Counted from the first letter of the stretch, positions 19,473-30,854 are shown. The stretch is 64,000 nt of DNA from Peromyscus leucopus (GCF_004664715.2 NC_051073.1:58073879-58137878), one strand, 5' to 3'. Translations and numbers: made by a program. Notes: a model not told the origin generated them from the sequence alone.

Positions 19473-19639
19473 AGGCCGAGAAAATAGGAGAACTAGATAC
19501 TATAAGCAGTTGATGGCTTCTAGAGGACAGAGAGTTAGTGGTTTTATTTCTTTTAAAGGTGTGGCCCTGGTGGATGGACCTTGCTCCAGTAGATTGTCCC
19601 ATGCCCATGTATGGGATTCAGTGGGATATATCTGTATCT

Positions 19640-19693
19640 GTATCTCTGTCTACCTATCTATCTATCTTTCCTCCTTCCTTTCTTCCTTCTTTC

Positions 19694-19756
<63 letters not shown>

Positions 19757-19957
19757 ATATCTATCATGTATCTATCCATCTATCTTTTTATCTATTTATC
19801 TATCTATCATCTGTCTATCTATCCATCTATCTTTCTATCATCTATCTATCTATCTATCTATCATCTATCTATCCATCTATCATCTATCTATCCATCCATC
19901 TATCTATCTTTCTATCATCTATCTATCTTTCTTTCTATCTCTGATCTATCTATGTGT
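19640..19957. repeat. (TATC)n microsatellite, interrupted
   Basis: About 320 bases of TATC units with TTCC, CATC and TTTC variants. Confidence 0.95.
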
Positions 19958-19959
19958 AT

Positions 19960-20100
19960 GTGTATGTACATAAAGTGTCCTCTAAAGTTGGAGTTGGGGT
20001 GGATCTGGCAGGAATTGGGGGGAGGAATGAAGGTGAATCTTATCAAGATACTTTGTATGCTATATGAAATTGTAAGAATTAATAAAAATATATTTTAAAA
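19960..20100 (+). mobile_element. L1 (Lx-type) 3' end
   Basis: 'ggggtggatctggcaggaat', 'tatgctatatgaaattgtaa' and 'aataaaaatatattttaaaa' match the L1 terminus with its AATAAA signal. The adjoining TATC repeat occupies the position where L1 3' UTR sequence would be expected. Confidence 0.75.
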
Positions 20101-20794
20101 AATGCCAGAGGAGAGTCTTGGTGCCAAAGTAAAATGATGCCAGATATAAATGTGGACCTAAGCAAAGGAATCCAGAGCAGTGAACAAGGTAAATTTAATT
20201 GTGTGGCCATTTCCTCCAGATTAAAACATGGAGGGAGAGGGAGACTCACAGGCTCGTGAAACTCACAAGAAACTTAGAAGAATTAGGATGCTCAAGAAAC
20301 TTACAAGACTTACTGGAGGAGAGAAGACTCAGAAGGCCTGTCCCTAAGGTCATATAGGCAGCCAACATTTGGTCACCTGCAGGTTGGGTAGGGAGCCCAG
20401 GATGCAGATTTCATGACTTGTCACTCATGCTGGGTTGAGCTTTGCTTCAGCTGCCCACGTCACCAAGCTCAAGGTATCCCTTCCCTGTTCCCTAAGTAAA
20501 CTGATAGGCTCATTGGTTCACCACACTGGACTTAGTAACTTGATCAGTCATTGCTCTCTTTCTGGAGTGAACAGAAATAGTCTCCCCAGAAAAAATATCA
20601 CAACAATGGGGGGAAAGGTTTAATTAAAGTTATGCCTGTAAGTATATATGTACTGCAAATATGCAAGTGTTGAATCATCCTTTATATTCAAATCACATAT
20701 ATTTTTATTTCTCAATCACAATCACCTTGGATGATATTCTCACTTCCTGTTGAGTAGGCTCCTGCCTAACTAACAATAAAATGGAATCATGCCA
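20101..20794. other. Unassigned sequence
   Basis: No gene or confident repeat. Confidence 0.4.
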
Positions 20795-20890
20795 GGCCTG
20801 GGAACTCAGTTCAGGTAAGAGGCTTGTCTAGTAATGGTCTGGGATCTGGGTTTGATTCCCAGCACCATACAAAAAGCATAACAAACAAAT
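20795..20890 (+). mobile_element. ID-like SINE
   Basis: 'gggtttgattcccagcacca' gives the B box, after a diverged head and before 'caaaaagcataacaaacaaa'. Confidence 0.65.
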
Positions 20891-21039
20891 TGAATCATGA
20901 CGGAGCTCCAGAGCTAGGAAACGAGGGTGTGGATGCTCACAGATCTCCATGGTGATGCATTCTCTGTCTCTCTAAGATGCTGTTGCTGCCAGTATGCAGA
21001 CTGGATGCTAGCTTGGCTTCCCAAAAGTTCCAGTAAAGT

Positions 21040-21186
21040 ACCCACAGAGGCCAGAAGAGAGCATCAGATGCCCAAGTCCTGGAGTTACAGATCATTGTGA
21101 GTTGTCATGAGAGTACTTGGAACTGAACCCTGGTCCTCTGCAAGAGAATTAAGTATTTGTACCTTTTGAGTCATCTCTCTAGTCCC
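21040..21186 (-). mobile_element. B3-type SINE (antisense)
   Basis: 'agaggccagaagagagcatc', 'ctggagttacagatcattgt' and 'tgagtcatctctctagtccc'. Confidence 0.85.
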
Positions 21187-21640
21187 ATAAGCAGTAGGAT
21201 TTTTATACACAGTGGGTCATTCTAAATGAGGAGAATACTGTAGTGTCACTGGGCCAACTTAGAATTCCATCCAGTATGTGGAGTTTGGCTTCCCTTTTCC
21301 TATGCTGGGATATAATAAGTGGCACTGGAATAGACATAGCCTGGTTTTAATTTAAGCTCCAGCTTCATGATGCTCTACTAGTAGTGTCTCGGGCCAGGAC
21401 TTCTTCGGTTCTTAGCTGCCTGCTCAATGAAACAGGAATATGTGCTTCATGGGATTGTTGGTGATTAAATCATATCACATATGGTACATACGCAAAGGCA
21501 ACTGATACCTACTGTATCTTCAATAAATGTCAACTTCTTTCATTTCCACCATCTAGAAGGGTCATCTATACAGAACACGAGGGTACACATACCCAAGGTT
21601 ATCCACCCATCCACATTGCTTCTCTAAATTTCCATATTTC
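21187..21640. other. Unassigned sequence
   Basis: No gene. The portion 21350-21550 has the feel of an old mammalian repeat ('tgggattgttggtgattaaa'), but I cannot name it. Confidence 0.35.
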
Positions 21641-21654
21641 AAATCAGCTTTTGT

Positions 21655-21823
21655 GGGGCTGGAGAGATGACTCAATGGTTAAGAGCACTGGCTACTCTTC
21701 CAGAGGACCCAGGTTCAATTCCCAGCACCCTCATGGCAGCTCACAACTATCTGTAACTCCAGTTCCAGGGTATCTGACACCCTCATACCTATGCACATAA
21801 AATAAAATTAAATAATTTTTTAA
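21655..21823 (+). mobile_element. B2/B3-type SINE with 14-base target duplication
   Basis: 'ggggctggagagatgactca' to an A-rich end. The repeat aaatcagcttttgt lies at 21641-21654 and 21824-21837. Confidence 0.93.
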
Positions 21824-21837
21824 AAATCAGCTTTTGT

Positions 21838-22032
21838 AAGAATAATGAATTACAGACCTCAAGAGTAGAGATCATATTGTTTAATTCAATGAACATCAGT
21901 TTATATTACCTGCTAAGAGGTAGGGATGCACCAGGAACAAGCCAACACAATCCTACTCAAGCATCTGCCACAGTGCCTGTCACACACAGTAGGAAAGCAA
22001 TACCTACTTGCTGACATGACCCAAAGATTCAC
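21838..22032. other. Unassigned sequence, possibly old mammalian repeat
   Basis: 'cacagtgcctgtcacacaca' and 'gtaggaaagcaatacctact' resemble an L2/MIR-like end, but this is not certain. Confidence 0.35.
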
Positions 22033-22141
22033 TGTAGCAGGCTTTCTTTTGGGCCACCAACCAGCTCCCAAATCCTGACACAGAGACTTATCATTAGTGA
22101 TGAATATTCAGCTTTAGCTTAGGTCCGTTTCTTGCTAGCTC

Positions 22142-22143
<2 letters not shown>

Positions 22144-22174
<31 letters not shown>

Positions 22175-22319
22175 GTTTTTTGAGAAAGGGTTTCTCTGTA
22201 TAGCTTTGCGCCCTTCCTGGAATTCACTCTATTCCAGGCTGGCCTGGAACTCACAGAGATCCGCCTGGCTCTGCCTCCCAAGTGCTGGGATTAAAGGCAT
22301 GAGCCACCACTGCCCGACT
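22144..22319 (-). mobile_element. B1 SINE (antisense) inside an ERV LTR
   Basis: T-rich head, 'ttttgagaaagggtttctct' to 'gcatgagccaccactgcccg'. The 13-base repeat cttgctagctctt is at 22131-22143 and 22320-22332, so the B1 landed after the LTR. Confidence 0.95.
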
Positions 22320-22608
22320 CTTGCTAGCTCTTATAACCTAATTTGATCTGTTTCTCTTCATCTACCTTTTGCCTCAGGGCTTTTTACCTTTCTTTTATTC
22401 TGTATGTCTGACTATTCCTGCTTCTTCCATGTTTGTCTAGCTGGCCCTGGGCATCTCTCTCTTTTTCCCTTGTTCTCTTCTCTCATCCTCTCTTCCCTCT
22501 TTATTCTCTCTGCCCATCAGCCCCATCTATCCCTCTCTTGCCTAGCTATTGGCCATTCAGCTTTTTATTAGACCAATCAGGTGCAATCAGGCAGGCAAGG
22601 GGAAACAG

Positions 22609-22718
22609 CAACACATCTTTACATAATTAAACAAATACAACACATCTTTGCATAATTAAACAAATACAATACATCTTTACATAATTAAACAAATGCAACA
22701 CATCTTTGCCTAGTTAAA
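22609..22718. repeat. 29-base tandem repeat within the LTR
   Basis: Three full units and part of a fourth. Each has 'caacacatcttt', then a/g, then 'cataattaaacaaat', with single-base variants. It belongs to the 5' region of the antisense LTR. Confidence 0.9.
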
Positions 22719-22731
22719 GTAATATTCCACA

Positions 22732-24020
22732 ACCATTAATGAGCTGGAATACTGCTTGCATTACTTGGGCACATCTCCTGATTTCAGAGACCTACCCTGA
22801 AGTGTGTTGTTGACTCTCAGGTACGTGCTGGAACAACCACAGAACCAGCCTGTGAATCTCTGCTACCTCATAATTGGATCCTGGAGACCCCTTAATATTC
22901 CACGGACTGGGATTTGATAATTGAAAAAAAAAAATCATATGAAACTAAGTTTTCAGAGTTACACTAGAGGCACTTAGCTAGTATGTAAATTATATGTGCA
23001 TGGTTTCCATAGAAACGAGTCAACAAATATCAATTAGTGCTCATTAATATGCAACAAAATTCTCACTTGAAAACTATTAAGGGCCAAGGGTGAGTGACAC
23101 TTGGCTGCCCCCTTTCAACGAAAACTCCTGTGAAATATCTGATGCCATTTCTCAGCGGGGCAGTCAGGTGCCTTAACAATCAAGTTTCTGGCAGCAGAGA
23201 CCAGAGAGAGCGGTGAGTCGACAGCTTTGGACGTGGGTTTTGGACAGCGCCTGGTTCTACCTGCTGCAGCAGAGAGACTCTCGTCCCTCTCAATAAGTCC
23301 CTATGCTAACAGAGCACAGTGACCCTGAGCCCCGGCTCAAGGATGCCATCGTGAGGATGCCACACAGCTGGGTGATGGTCACTTTGTTCAAGGGACTGGA
23401 TGTTGTACCACACAAAGGAATGTGAGTGCCAAAGCCTTTGGGGTTCAGGGGCTCATCCTGAAAGCCTTCAAGCATGAATCTGTGTAAGTGAGCTCTCATG
23501 CTGTCTGTGAGTTCCAGATTGAAATGGACACTAGATTTCCCTATACTAGTTCAGCATTGCTGTGTAATAATCCACATCCCTTGGGTGGGAGCCATTTGGG
23601 CTCTTTTAGGAAAAAGATGGAAAATGTAAACTATCAACACACCAGCCACTCTGTAGCCACTTCCTTAACACACTATACTAAACCTAGCGAGAACTCGGGG
23701 ATTTCTCCTCTTCCTCCTCTTCTTTCTGCTCCTCTCCCCGACCCCTGCTTCTCCCCTTTCTTCTTGCTGTGTTGCCCTGCCCGGCCTTGCAGCTAACTTG
23801 TTCTAAGTGATGATGGCTGCTATTGCCTGGGAAATCATTCGATGAGAACCATAGCTCAGCATAGGAAGTATAGAATTCCGTTAGAGTTTGAGTTGCACAA
23901 ACCGTTGGTTGAACTTGCTGCAGGCTATTCTGACAAAGCCCAGGCACACAGACATGCATCAAGCCACTGGTGTTATTCTCCAAAATCGATTTCAGGGAAG
24001 TATGATTAAGAAATTAGACA
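22732..24020. other. Repeat-poor stretch in putative Gpr156 intron 1
   Basis: About 1.3 kb with no confident interspersed repeat. ORFs at 23290-23499, 23488-23796 and 23684-23983 overlap on opposite strands without gene-like features. A pyrimidine-rich patch is at 23700-23770. This is a candidate place to look for conserved non-coding elements. Confidence 0.45.
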
Positions 24021-24161
24021 GTCAGGTGGTGGCAGCGCACGCCTTTAATCCCAGCACTCGGGAGGCAGAGGCAGGCGGATCTCTGTGAGTTCGAGGCCAG
24101 CCTGGTCTCCAAAGTGAGTTCCAGGAAAGGCACAAAGCTACACAGAGAAACCCTGTCTTGG

Positions 24162-24206
<45 letters not shown>
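24021..24206 (+). mobile_element. B1 SINE with long A-tail
   Basis: Full-length cricetid-type B1 ('ccaggaaaggcacaaagcta') followed by about 45 A. The long tail suggests a recent insertion. Confidence 0.95.
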
Positions 24207-24208
<2 letters not shown>

Positions 24209-24254
24209 TGAAGCCTGAAGATATTGATTCAAAGCTTTCTTTTTGTTATTGTTT

Positions 24255-24400
24255 GTTTATTTACTTTTTCAGACAGGGGTCTTCCTCAGTAGTTCAGGCT
24301 AGCTTGAAGCTCACTCTGTAGCCCAGGATGTCTTAAAACTCACTGCAGTCTTCCTGCCTCAGCCTTCTGAGTTCCGAGATTACTGGTTTATGCCTTGCCT
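24255..24400 (-). mobile_element. Old B1-like SINE (antisense)
   Basis: 'tttttcagacaggggtcttc', 'aagctcactctgtagcccag' and 'agccttctgagttccgagat'. Confidence 0.75.
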
Positions 24401-24539
24401 GCCTGGTGGGACTCCTCTTAACAGCATTTCCTGCTAGGCACTGGTTTGCTATGTGATTTTCCACATTCACTCAGTGGCAATAGTTTCTCTTTGGATTTAT
24501 TCTTGTTTTATTTGTCCACCTTTTAGTTATATATTTTTG

Positions 24540-24692
24540 TTATTGTTGTTTTGAGACAGGGTCTCACTGTGTAGACCTGGCAGGCCTAGAACCCATTGTG
24601 TAGACTAGGCTGTCCTTGAATTCACAGAGCCCCACCTGCTTCTGCCTCCTGAGTGCTGGGATTAAAGGTGTGGGCCACCATACCCAGCTAGT
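24540..24692 (-). mobile_element. B1 SINE (antisense)
   Basis: 'gttttgagacagggtctcac' to 'ggtgtgggccaccataccca'. Confidence 0.92.
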
Positions 24693-24699
24693 TTGTGTT

Positions 24700-24985
24700 C
24701 ATGTAACTGTTGTGTGTGTGTAGTTTGTGTACATGCATGTGCGTATGTATCCAAGTGTATGTGGAGGGTGAGGGGCAGATCTAGTATCTTCCTCTACTAG
24801 TCTTCACCTTCTTTTTTTTTTGAAACACAGTAAACCCAGAACTTACTGGCTGGCTAGACTGCTTGGCTAGCAAGCTCCAGGACCCTTCCGGCACACCTTA
24901 CCCCAGGGCAAGAGTTACAGATGCCTGGCTTTCCTGTGGGCCTGCAGTTCTCGTGTGGTAGACACTATGCCCACCAAGCAATCCC
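24700..24985 (-). mobile_element. B4/RSINE-type SINE (antisense)
   Basis: 'gtgtacatgcatgtgcgtat', 'ttgaaacacagtaaacccag', 'actggctggctagactgctt' and 'agttacagatgcctggcttt' follow the composite B4/RSINE order. Strongly diverged. Confidence 0.6.
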
Positions 24986-25039
24986 CCCCCCAGCCCTTGA
25001 TTAGTTTTTTGACTCCTAAGTCATTCTGAAGCATGTTAT

Positions 25040-25640
25040 TTTGTTATCAGACATTTGTAGATTTCTGTTACTGATTTCTCAATTCTACCATGTTCAAGAA
25101 CGTGTTCTGAATAACTCCAATCTCTTTAAATTTATTGAGTCTTCGTGGTATGATACAATGCAGCATATGGTCTGTCTTGATATGTGTTCCATTTATACTT
25201 AAAAAGTGTGGTGGTTTCAATGAGAATGGCCTCCATAGGCCATATCTGAATACTTGATCTCCAGTATGGAACTTCATGGGCAGGATCAGGAGGTGTGGCC
25301 TTGTTGGAGCAGATGTGTCACTGGGGGTGGGCTTTGAGGTTTCAACAGCCCAGCCCAGGCCCAGTCTCTCTCTGCTTCCTGCCTGTAAATCAGAGGCAAG
25401 CTCTCAGCCACTCTTCCAGCAGCATGCCTGCCTGCCTGCTGCCATCAGGATGGCGAATTCTAACCTTCTGGAACTGTGAGCCCCAAACTAAATCCCTTCT
25501 TTTATAGGCAGCCGTGGTCATGGTGTTTTGACAGGCAACACAAAAGTAACCAAGACAAAAAGAAATGTATGTTTTCCTGTTGTTGTAATGGATCGCGTAA
25601 AGATCGATGGTGTCAAGATGGTTTATTATATTGTCATCTT
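25040..25640 (-). mobile_element. L1 ORF2-region fragment (antisense), split by an MT LTR
   Basis: The left part 25040-25206 contains 'atttattgagtcttcgtggt' and 'catatggtctgtcttgatat', the reverse complement of an L1 ORF2 stretch. The right part 25563-25640 continues with 'gtatgttttcctgttgttgt'. The LTR between them carries a target duplication. Confidence 0.65.
25207..25557 (+). mobile_element. MT-type MaLR solo LTR with perfect target duplication
   Basis: Starts 'tgtggtggtttcaatgagaa', contains 'ggaggtgtggccttgttgga' and 'aggcagccgtggtcatggtg', and ends 'agtaaccaagaca'. The repeat aaaag is at 25202-25206 and 25558-25562. Confidence 0.92.
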
Positions 25641-26116
25641 TGCCATCCGTGATCATTTTTGTTGTCTTGTTTATCACACCATTAGGTCCGAGGCGTGTCC
25701 TGAGAGACTCTCTGATGTCTTCTCTTCTCCAGTATTCTTTCCTAGGAACCGTAGTCGCCCGTCTCCCTAGACTCGAAGGCAGAGAGTTTTGAGCTATCCT
25801 TCTTGTACTGTGTTCTGGAAGCTCCATCATGGTGTGCCTGTTGTTTAATTTCACTGAATCTCATAAATCATTATTAAGCACATCATTTTCTTTCCCCAAA
25901 AGAAAATGGAAATGGCTTCTGACAGGGGCCGAAGTAGGAACAGGCACCTCTGATCCAGTCAATGACTGGCTGATTGGGGTTTCATCTTGTGTGAGACCTC
26001 TTCTGTCTCCCCAACGGTGCAGTCACAATCCTTCAGGAACTCCAGAAAAAAGTTAGGGTGCTTTTCAGGCTTTTCTATCTAGGTAAGATCTGAACCCCAA
26101 TTTTTATTTTCAAGTG
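25641..26116. other. Unassigned sequence
   Basis: Overlapping ORFs on opposite strands near 25500-25850 owe part of their length to the MT LTR and L1. No gene is supported. Confidence 0.4.
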
Positions 26117-26332
26117 GGGGGCTAGAGAGATGGCTCAGCAATTAAGAGCACCGGCTGCTCTTCCAGAAGACCTGAGATCAATTCCCAGCACCCACATGCT
26201 GGCTAACAAACATCTATAATTTCAGTTCCAGGGAGTCTGACGCCCTCTTCTGGCCTCAATGGGCACTGCATCAATGTGGTGCATAGACACACATGCAGTC
26301 AAAACAGCCATGTACTTAAATTTTTTTAAAGC
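26117..26332 (+). mobile_element. B2/B3-type SINE
   Basis: 'ggggctagagagatggctca', 'gatcaattcccagcacccac', 'cgccctcttctggcctcaat' and an A/T-rich tail. Confidence 0.92.
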
Positions 26333-26384
26333 ATTAAACAACAACAAAAGTAGTTCTGGTTAGCTTTCGAGCTTTTTACTTTTT

Positions 26385-26564
26385 TAAGACTTATTTTTAT
26401 TATGTGTCTGCATGTGTGTGTGTGTGTGTGTGGGGGTATGTGCACATGTGTGCACCTGATGCCTCTGGAGCTGGACTTGCAGGTGCTTGTGAGTGCTAGG
26501 AACTGAATCCTCATTCTTGGAAAGAGCAACGCTCCTGACCACTGGACAATTGCTCCAGTCCCCC
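26385..26564 (-). mobile_element. B3-type SINE (antisense) with (TG)n
   Basis: 'ttaagacttatttttattat', a TG run at 26411-26434, 'gatgcctctggagctggact' and 'gacaattgctccagtccccc'. Confidence 0.85.
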
Positions 26565-27105
26565 AGGGTTTACAAAAGCACGTTCCCCTGCTTGATTTTT
26601 TAAAAACTCTCTGTCTGTGCTACTTACAAGTCGGTAAAGGGCGGAAGGGAAGTGTTCCTAGACCAGTAGCCGATCGCTCTGTGCCTTGTTTCTTTCGTGG
26701 CTGTGGTCTCCTGTGCCCAGTTCACATGCCCGTGTTTTCTTCTCAGCCCCATTAGACTGCACATATTCTTCTGAGACTCCAGGCCACTACTTTATTGTTT
26801 ATTATCGAACAAATGGCCCAAGGAAAAGGATGTTTGGAATGTGAGGTATTTAATGAGTTTCTCTCCTTTTGGGGGCATCTTAGCACTTGAGTTCTTAGCT
26901 GCCTTAGTATGTCTTCTTTGACTATGAATTTTTTTTTTTTTTTAATATAGCTTTTCTAGATTTTTCTCCATGGCAGCAATAGTCTACTGCCAGTTAGCTT
27001 GTGACAACCAGAAGCAGATACTGAATGCTGGAAAGATCTTTAACCTTACTTTGTTATTGTTGTTATTATTGACAAGACCAGACAATTTAGAGAACATGTA
27101 CAGGC
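26565..27105. other. Unassigned sequence
   Basis: No gene. T-run at 26930-26942 and TTATTG/TTATTA words near 27050-27070. Confidence 0.4.
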
Positions 27106-27275
27106 TGGTGAGATGGCTCAATAGATAAGGGCACCTGTTGCTAAGTCTGATGTCTTGAGTTTGATTCCTGGGTCCTGTGTGGTAGAAGGAGATAACCATG
27201 TCTTTCAAGTTGTCCTTCTGGCTTTCATATGCACACTGTGGCATGTGTGTGAGCACAAAAATGTACCAAGAAATG
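27106..27275 (+). mobile_element. B3 SINE
   Basis: 'aggctggtgagatggctcaa', 'cttgagtttgattcctgggt' and 'ttcaagttgtccttctggct'. Confidence 0.85.
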
Positions 27276-27382
27276 TAATTTCAAAGTAAAGGTAACGTTT
27301 ACCCAATGAGTACAAATACTAGTACTATACAACATGACTATTCTTACTATTAACTACATCAGTTAAGATACTTAACAGAGAC

Positions 27383-27545
27383 AGGTGGTTGTGGTGCACA
27401 TGCCTTTAATCCCAGCACCCAGGAGGCAGAGGCAGGCAGATCTCTGTGTGTTTGAGGCCAGCCTGGTTGACAGAGCAAGTTCTAGGACAGCCAAAGCTAC
27501 ATAAAGGAACTCTTTCCATAAAGAAAAACAAAAAAAAGAAAGAAA
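27383..27545 (+). mobile_element. B1 SINE
   Basis: 'tgcctttaatcccagcaccc' to 'cataaagaaaaacaaaaaaa'. Confidence 0.9.
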
Positions 27546-28899
27546 AGATACATAATAGAATCCTTAAGTTATAAAAGACACACCTATATGTACAAATTTA
27601 ATTATCATTATCATTGAGTACATATTTTAAAAGTAAAGGTTTATATAAAATACATATTAACATAAAAGCTAATGTTTATTTGAAGGCATATATATGTATA
27701 AATATATGTGTGTATATTCATATATATGCAAACTAACTTTAAACATTTCTCCTTAGAAATTAGTTGTAATAATTCCTATTCTGTTTCCCTTGTTTTAGTG
27801 TTCAATCTGGGATTCGAACTCCACCCTGAAGCTAAGTCCAAACTGCAGCCTACAGAAGCCATTTTTTCCATAGCAGGCTACAGAACTTTTCCCAGGAAAT
27901 TGCCTGGAAAAGGACTTAATTCGTGAATGTTGGCATTTTCTGTGCAGAATCCCATCGGATAAGGGCTAGGATCACAAATTCCCACACTGTGTCTTGTAGC
28001 TCACCGGCTCATGTTCACACTGCCGCCTTCAGCTGAGGATTTAAAAACCTGGCCCTTTGACTGGTTAGCTGGAATTCGCTCGCTTGTATCGCCTCCCTCA
28101 ATGGCCCCCTGTTGTTTTAGCCATCTCTGGTGTGGTGGGGATCCTGCTTCTCCCTAGCCCAATAGACTGAATTTCGAAGCCCAACCAGAGCAAAACTGAA
28201 CGTGAAAGCCAAGTGCTATTGAAAAGCTCATTCCTAACTCCAGGGTTCACAAAAATCATTTGTTTAAGAGTGCGCCCATCTGTTGCTTGGCGCGGATCCT
28301 TAAACTCCAAGACCCCTACCTTTGCATGTAATTATCCTCCTGTTAAATAATCAGTTACAGTTGATTGACTATATGCTTATAAAGCTCCCCCAAATCCTTA
28401 AAATGGAAGAAGACCGAGACAGGGGTGGAAGGACCTTTCTCAATGAAGCCATTGAAGAAAGGACACAGCAAACACCGCAGATACGACTTGGTGGGAGAGC
28501 AGGGACATTTTATGGAAAGCCTGGCCCTCCCAGCACACTGCTCCCCCTCCCCAGCTGAAGGCCGTGCATCATTCTACTCCACAGCATGGAATAAATGAGT
28601 GAGGGGAATTATAAACAGTCTGGCCAACCAACAGCCAAGAGAGATTCAATGAAGCCAAGGCTCCGCAGACTCCCTACCCGCTGAGCGGGTATAATCCAAG
28701 CTTGGCAGAGAGTCTCCCTGGAGGCCCTCCTGCTGTGCACACAGGCCTTCCTGCTGGAAGGTAGGCAGGGAAAGACAAAAGGAGGGAGGGGATCCCTTCG
28801 TCCACCTTGAGGGTTACACTTGTGTGTGTTCCCTTTGGCCCAGGAAAGCCCGTCTGTGGAGTCTCTCCAACAGAAACGGAAATCAGAGTGCATGGGGAC
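27546..28899. other. Repeat-poor stretch, no exon found
   Basis: About 1.35 kb with AT-rich left part (27590-27740) and GC-moderate right part. A 78-codon plus-strand ORF at 28322-28558 and a 115-codon minus ORF at 28609-28956 are present. They have no recognisable domain, start context or splice structure, and the second runs into an ID element. Candidate conserved non-coding territory only. Confidence 0.45.
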
Positions 28900-29005
28900 T
28901 AGGAACCTTGCTCCGTGGTAGAGCACTGTATGGCATGCATAAGGCCCTGGGTTCAACCTTTAGCTCTGCTAAATAAATAAATCAATAAACAAACAAACAA
29001 AAACA
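28900..29005 (+). mobile_element. ID SINE
   Basis: 'gctccgtggtagagcactgt' and 'ggccctgggttcaaccttta' with an (AAAT)n/(CAAA)n tail. Confidence 0.85.
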
Positions 29006-29343
29006 AACCCCTTGAAGTGTATGGGTCAACACAGAATAGGATTATAGCATAGTTTGTTGTGTAGAAAACAAACTGGAGGAAAACACGAACAGCTATCAAT
29101 GGAGAAATTACAAAAATTTTCTATTAATATAAATTGATTATTTATATGTGTTGATCTAAAATAATGTACATAATACGATAAGTAAAATGAAACAGCATAG
29201 TAACTGGTATGTTATTATCCTGTTTACATATAAAGTCAAAAGTAACTCCATAAGAACTGGTTTGGGATGAACTAGAGTGAAAAAACATTCACACTGGGCC
29301 TCTGACACCTTCCCCCAAAATGAGAACAGAGAAAGTTTCATGC
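29006..29343. other. AT-rich unassigned sequence
   Basis: No gene; no confident repeat. Confidence 0.4.
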
Positions 29344-29727
29344 TGTGGGATGGTCTGTATGGCAAATCTGTTGCTCTGATTGGCCAATAAATAAAACACT
29401 GATTGGCCAGTGGCTAGGCAGGAAGTATAGGCGGGACTAACAGAGAGGAGAAAAGAAAGAACAGGAAGGCAGAAGGATTCACTGCCAGCCGCTGCCAGGA
29501 CAAGCAGCATTTGAAGATGCTGGTAAGCCACAAGCCATGTGGCAAGGTATAGATTTGTAGAAATGGATTGATTTAAGCTATAAGAACAGTTAGTAAGAAG
29601 CCTGCCACGGCCATACAGTTTGAAGCAAAATAAGTCTGTGTTTACTTGGTTGGGTCTGAGTGGCTGTGGGACTGGTGGTGACAGAGATTGTCCTGACTGT
29701 GGGCAAGGCAGGAAAACTCTAGCTACA
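29344..29727 (+). mobile_element. ERV LTR (ERVK-like, solo)
   Basis: Begins 'tgtgggatggtctgtatggc', contains 'cactgattggccagtggcta', 'gcaggaagtataggcgggac' and 'ggtaagccacaagccatgtg', and ends 'aactctagctaca'. Same family as 9349-9696. Confidence 0.75.
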
Positions 29728-29771
29728 ATCCTGTCTTGAAAAACAAAAAAAAAACAAAAAAAACAAAAAAA

Positions 29772-29819
<48 letters not shown>

Positions 29820-29821
29820 AC
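29728..29821. repeat. B1-tail remnant and (AAAG)n
   Basis: 'atcctgtcttgaaaaacaaa' looks like the 3' end of a B1, leading into A-rich sequence and about 13 AAAG units. Confidence 0.85.
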
Positions 29822-30479
29822 AAAAACATTTTAAAAGACCCGAAATTTTATAATTACAAGTAAGACCAGCCCCCAGAGCTCAGTGAGGCATGTGGCTCTC
29901 CAGCCTGTGCTGTTAATTGATCCTAGTGGACAGAGGCAGATAGAAACTTCTGGAGAGAGGACTTGCCTGGTGTCACTCAACAGAAGCCAATTAAAAAGCA
30001 CAGCTCCGACGGTGGCACTGGACAATTGGAGTGGTTGTGAGATGGTCATCGTATCTACTCCAATGCTTCAGCTACCGATCAGCTACCGAGCCTCCCTCCC
30101 AGGGGCTGCCAGAGCCGGTGTGCAGCGGGCAGAGGCACGGATGAGAACAGCCTAGGCTTTGCCTGGGGAAATCCCACTGCTCCAACTACTGACAGCCTTT
30201 GCTGGCCCTGCTGTGTCCTCCACAGCCGAGACACACAGAGCTAGCCCAGCCTCTGCAGGAGTTCACATGAGGCTGTGGAGACGCGTGGCTGCTCAGGCTT
30301 GAAGTGGCCTGTGACTGTTTTCGCGGAGGATGCTCGGAGCAGCGCTGACAAACACCTGAGGGCCTTCTGGTTGTCACCCCCAAAATGGCACCGGCCAAGG
30401 CAATGGCCCCGCAGAGATGATGCCTGGCTCTGGTTTTGCAACTTAGTCTCATTGTAATGGACATTTTCAGGATCTTTGG
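29822..30479. other. Unassigned GC-moderate sequence
   Basis: ORFs of 60-92 codons lie on both strands at 29883-30464. None has gene-like context. No repeat is recognised. Confidence 0.4.
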
Positions 30480-30520
30480 CGTGCGTGCGTGCGTGCGTGT
30501 GTGTGTGTGTGTGTGTGTGT
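30480..30520. repeat. (GTGC)n(GT)n microsatellite
   Basis: Short GCGT units passing into GT units. Confidence 0.95.
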
Positions 30521-30649
30521 TAGATTTATGGAATTCAAAAACATTTTTAAGCTGAAAATCTGAAGAATTAATTCACTTGTCTCCCAATACGCCCTTCTCT
30601 TCTACAGTCCTCCCTAGCACAACCCATACCTCACGGCTTCTCCTATTTC

Positions 30650-30846
30650 TCTTTTAAATTTTTATTCATTTATATTTTATGTGCATGAGTGTTTTGTCTG
30701 CGTGTGTGTATATGCATGCACCTTATGCCTGCCTAGTGACTGTGGAGGTCAGAAGAGGGTGCTGGGTACCCTGAAACTGGAGTTACAGCTGGGGTTCCAG
30801 CACCCACCTCTGGAAGAGCAGCCATCTTAACCATCTCTCCAGGCCC
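30650..30846 (-). mobile_element. B3-type SINE (antisense)
   Basis: 'ttttatgtgcatgagtgttt', 'actgtggaggtcagaagagg' and 'cttaaccatctctccaggcc'. Confidence 0.88.
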
Positions 30847-30854
30847 CCCCCCTT

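Larger units (their letters stand above)
22033..22731 (-). mobile_element. ERVK-like solo LTR (antisense), split by a B1
   Basis: On the plus strand it runs from 'tgtagcaggctttcttttgg' to 'agtaatattccaca'. On the minus strand this is TGTGGAAT...CTGCTACA with proper TG/CA ends. It contains 'gctattggccattcagcttt' and a tandem repeat near its 5' end (minus sense). The flanks attcac and accatt do not match, so no target duplication is seen. Confidence 0.75.

Noticed and set aside
19396..20098. 182- and 186-codon ORFs
   Set aside because: They are translations of the TATC microsatellite (Ile-Tyr-Leu-Ser repeats) plus truncated B1 and L1 sequence.
22609..22718. Regular 29-base direct repeats that could suggest a CRISPR array
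   Set aside because: The units are head to tail with no unique spacers, lie inside an ERV LTR, and the genome is mammalian.
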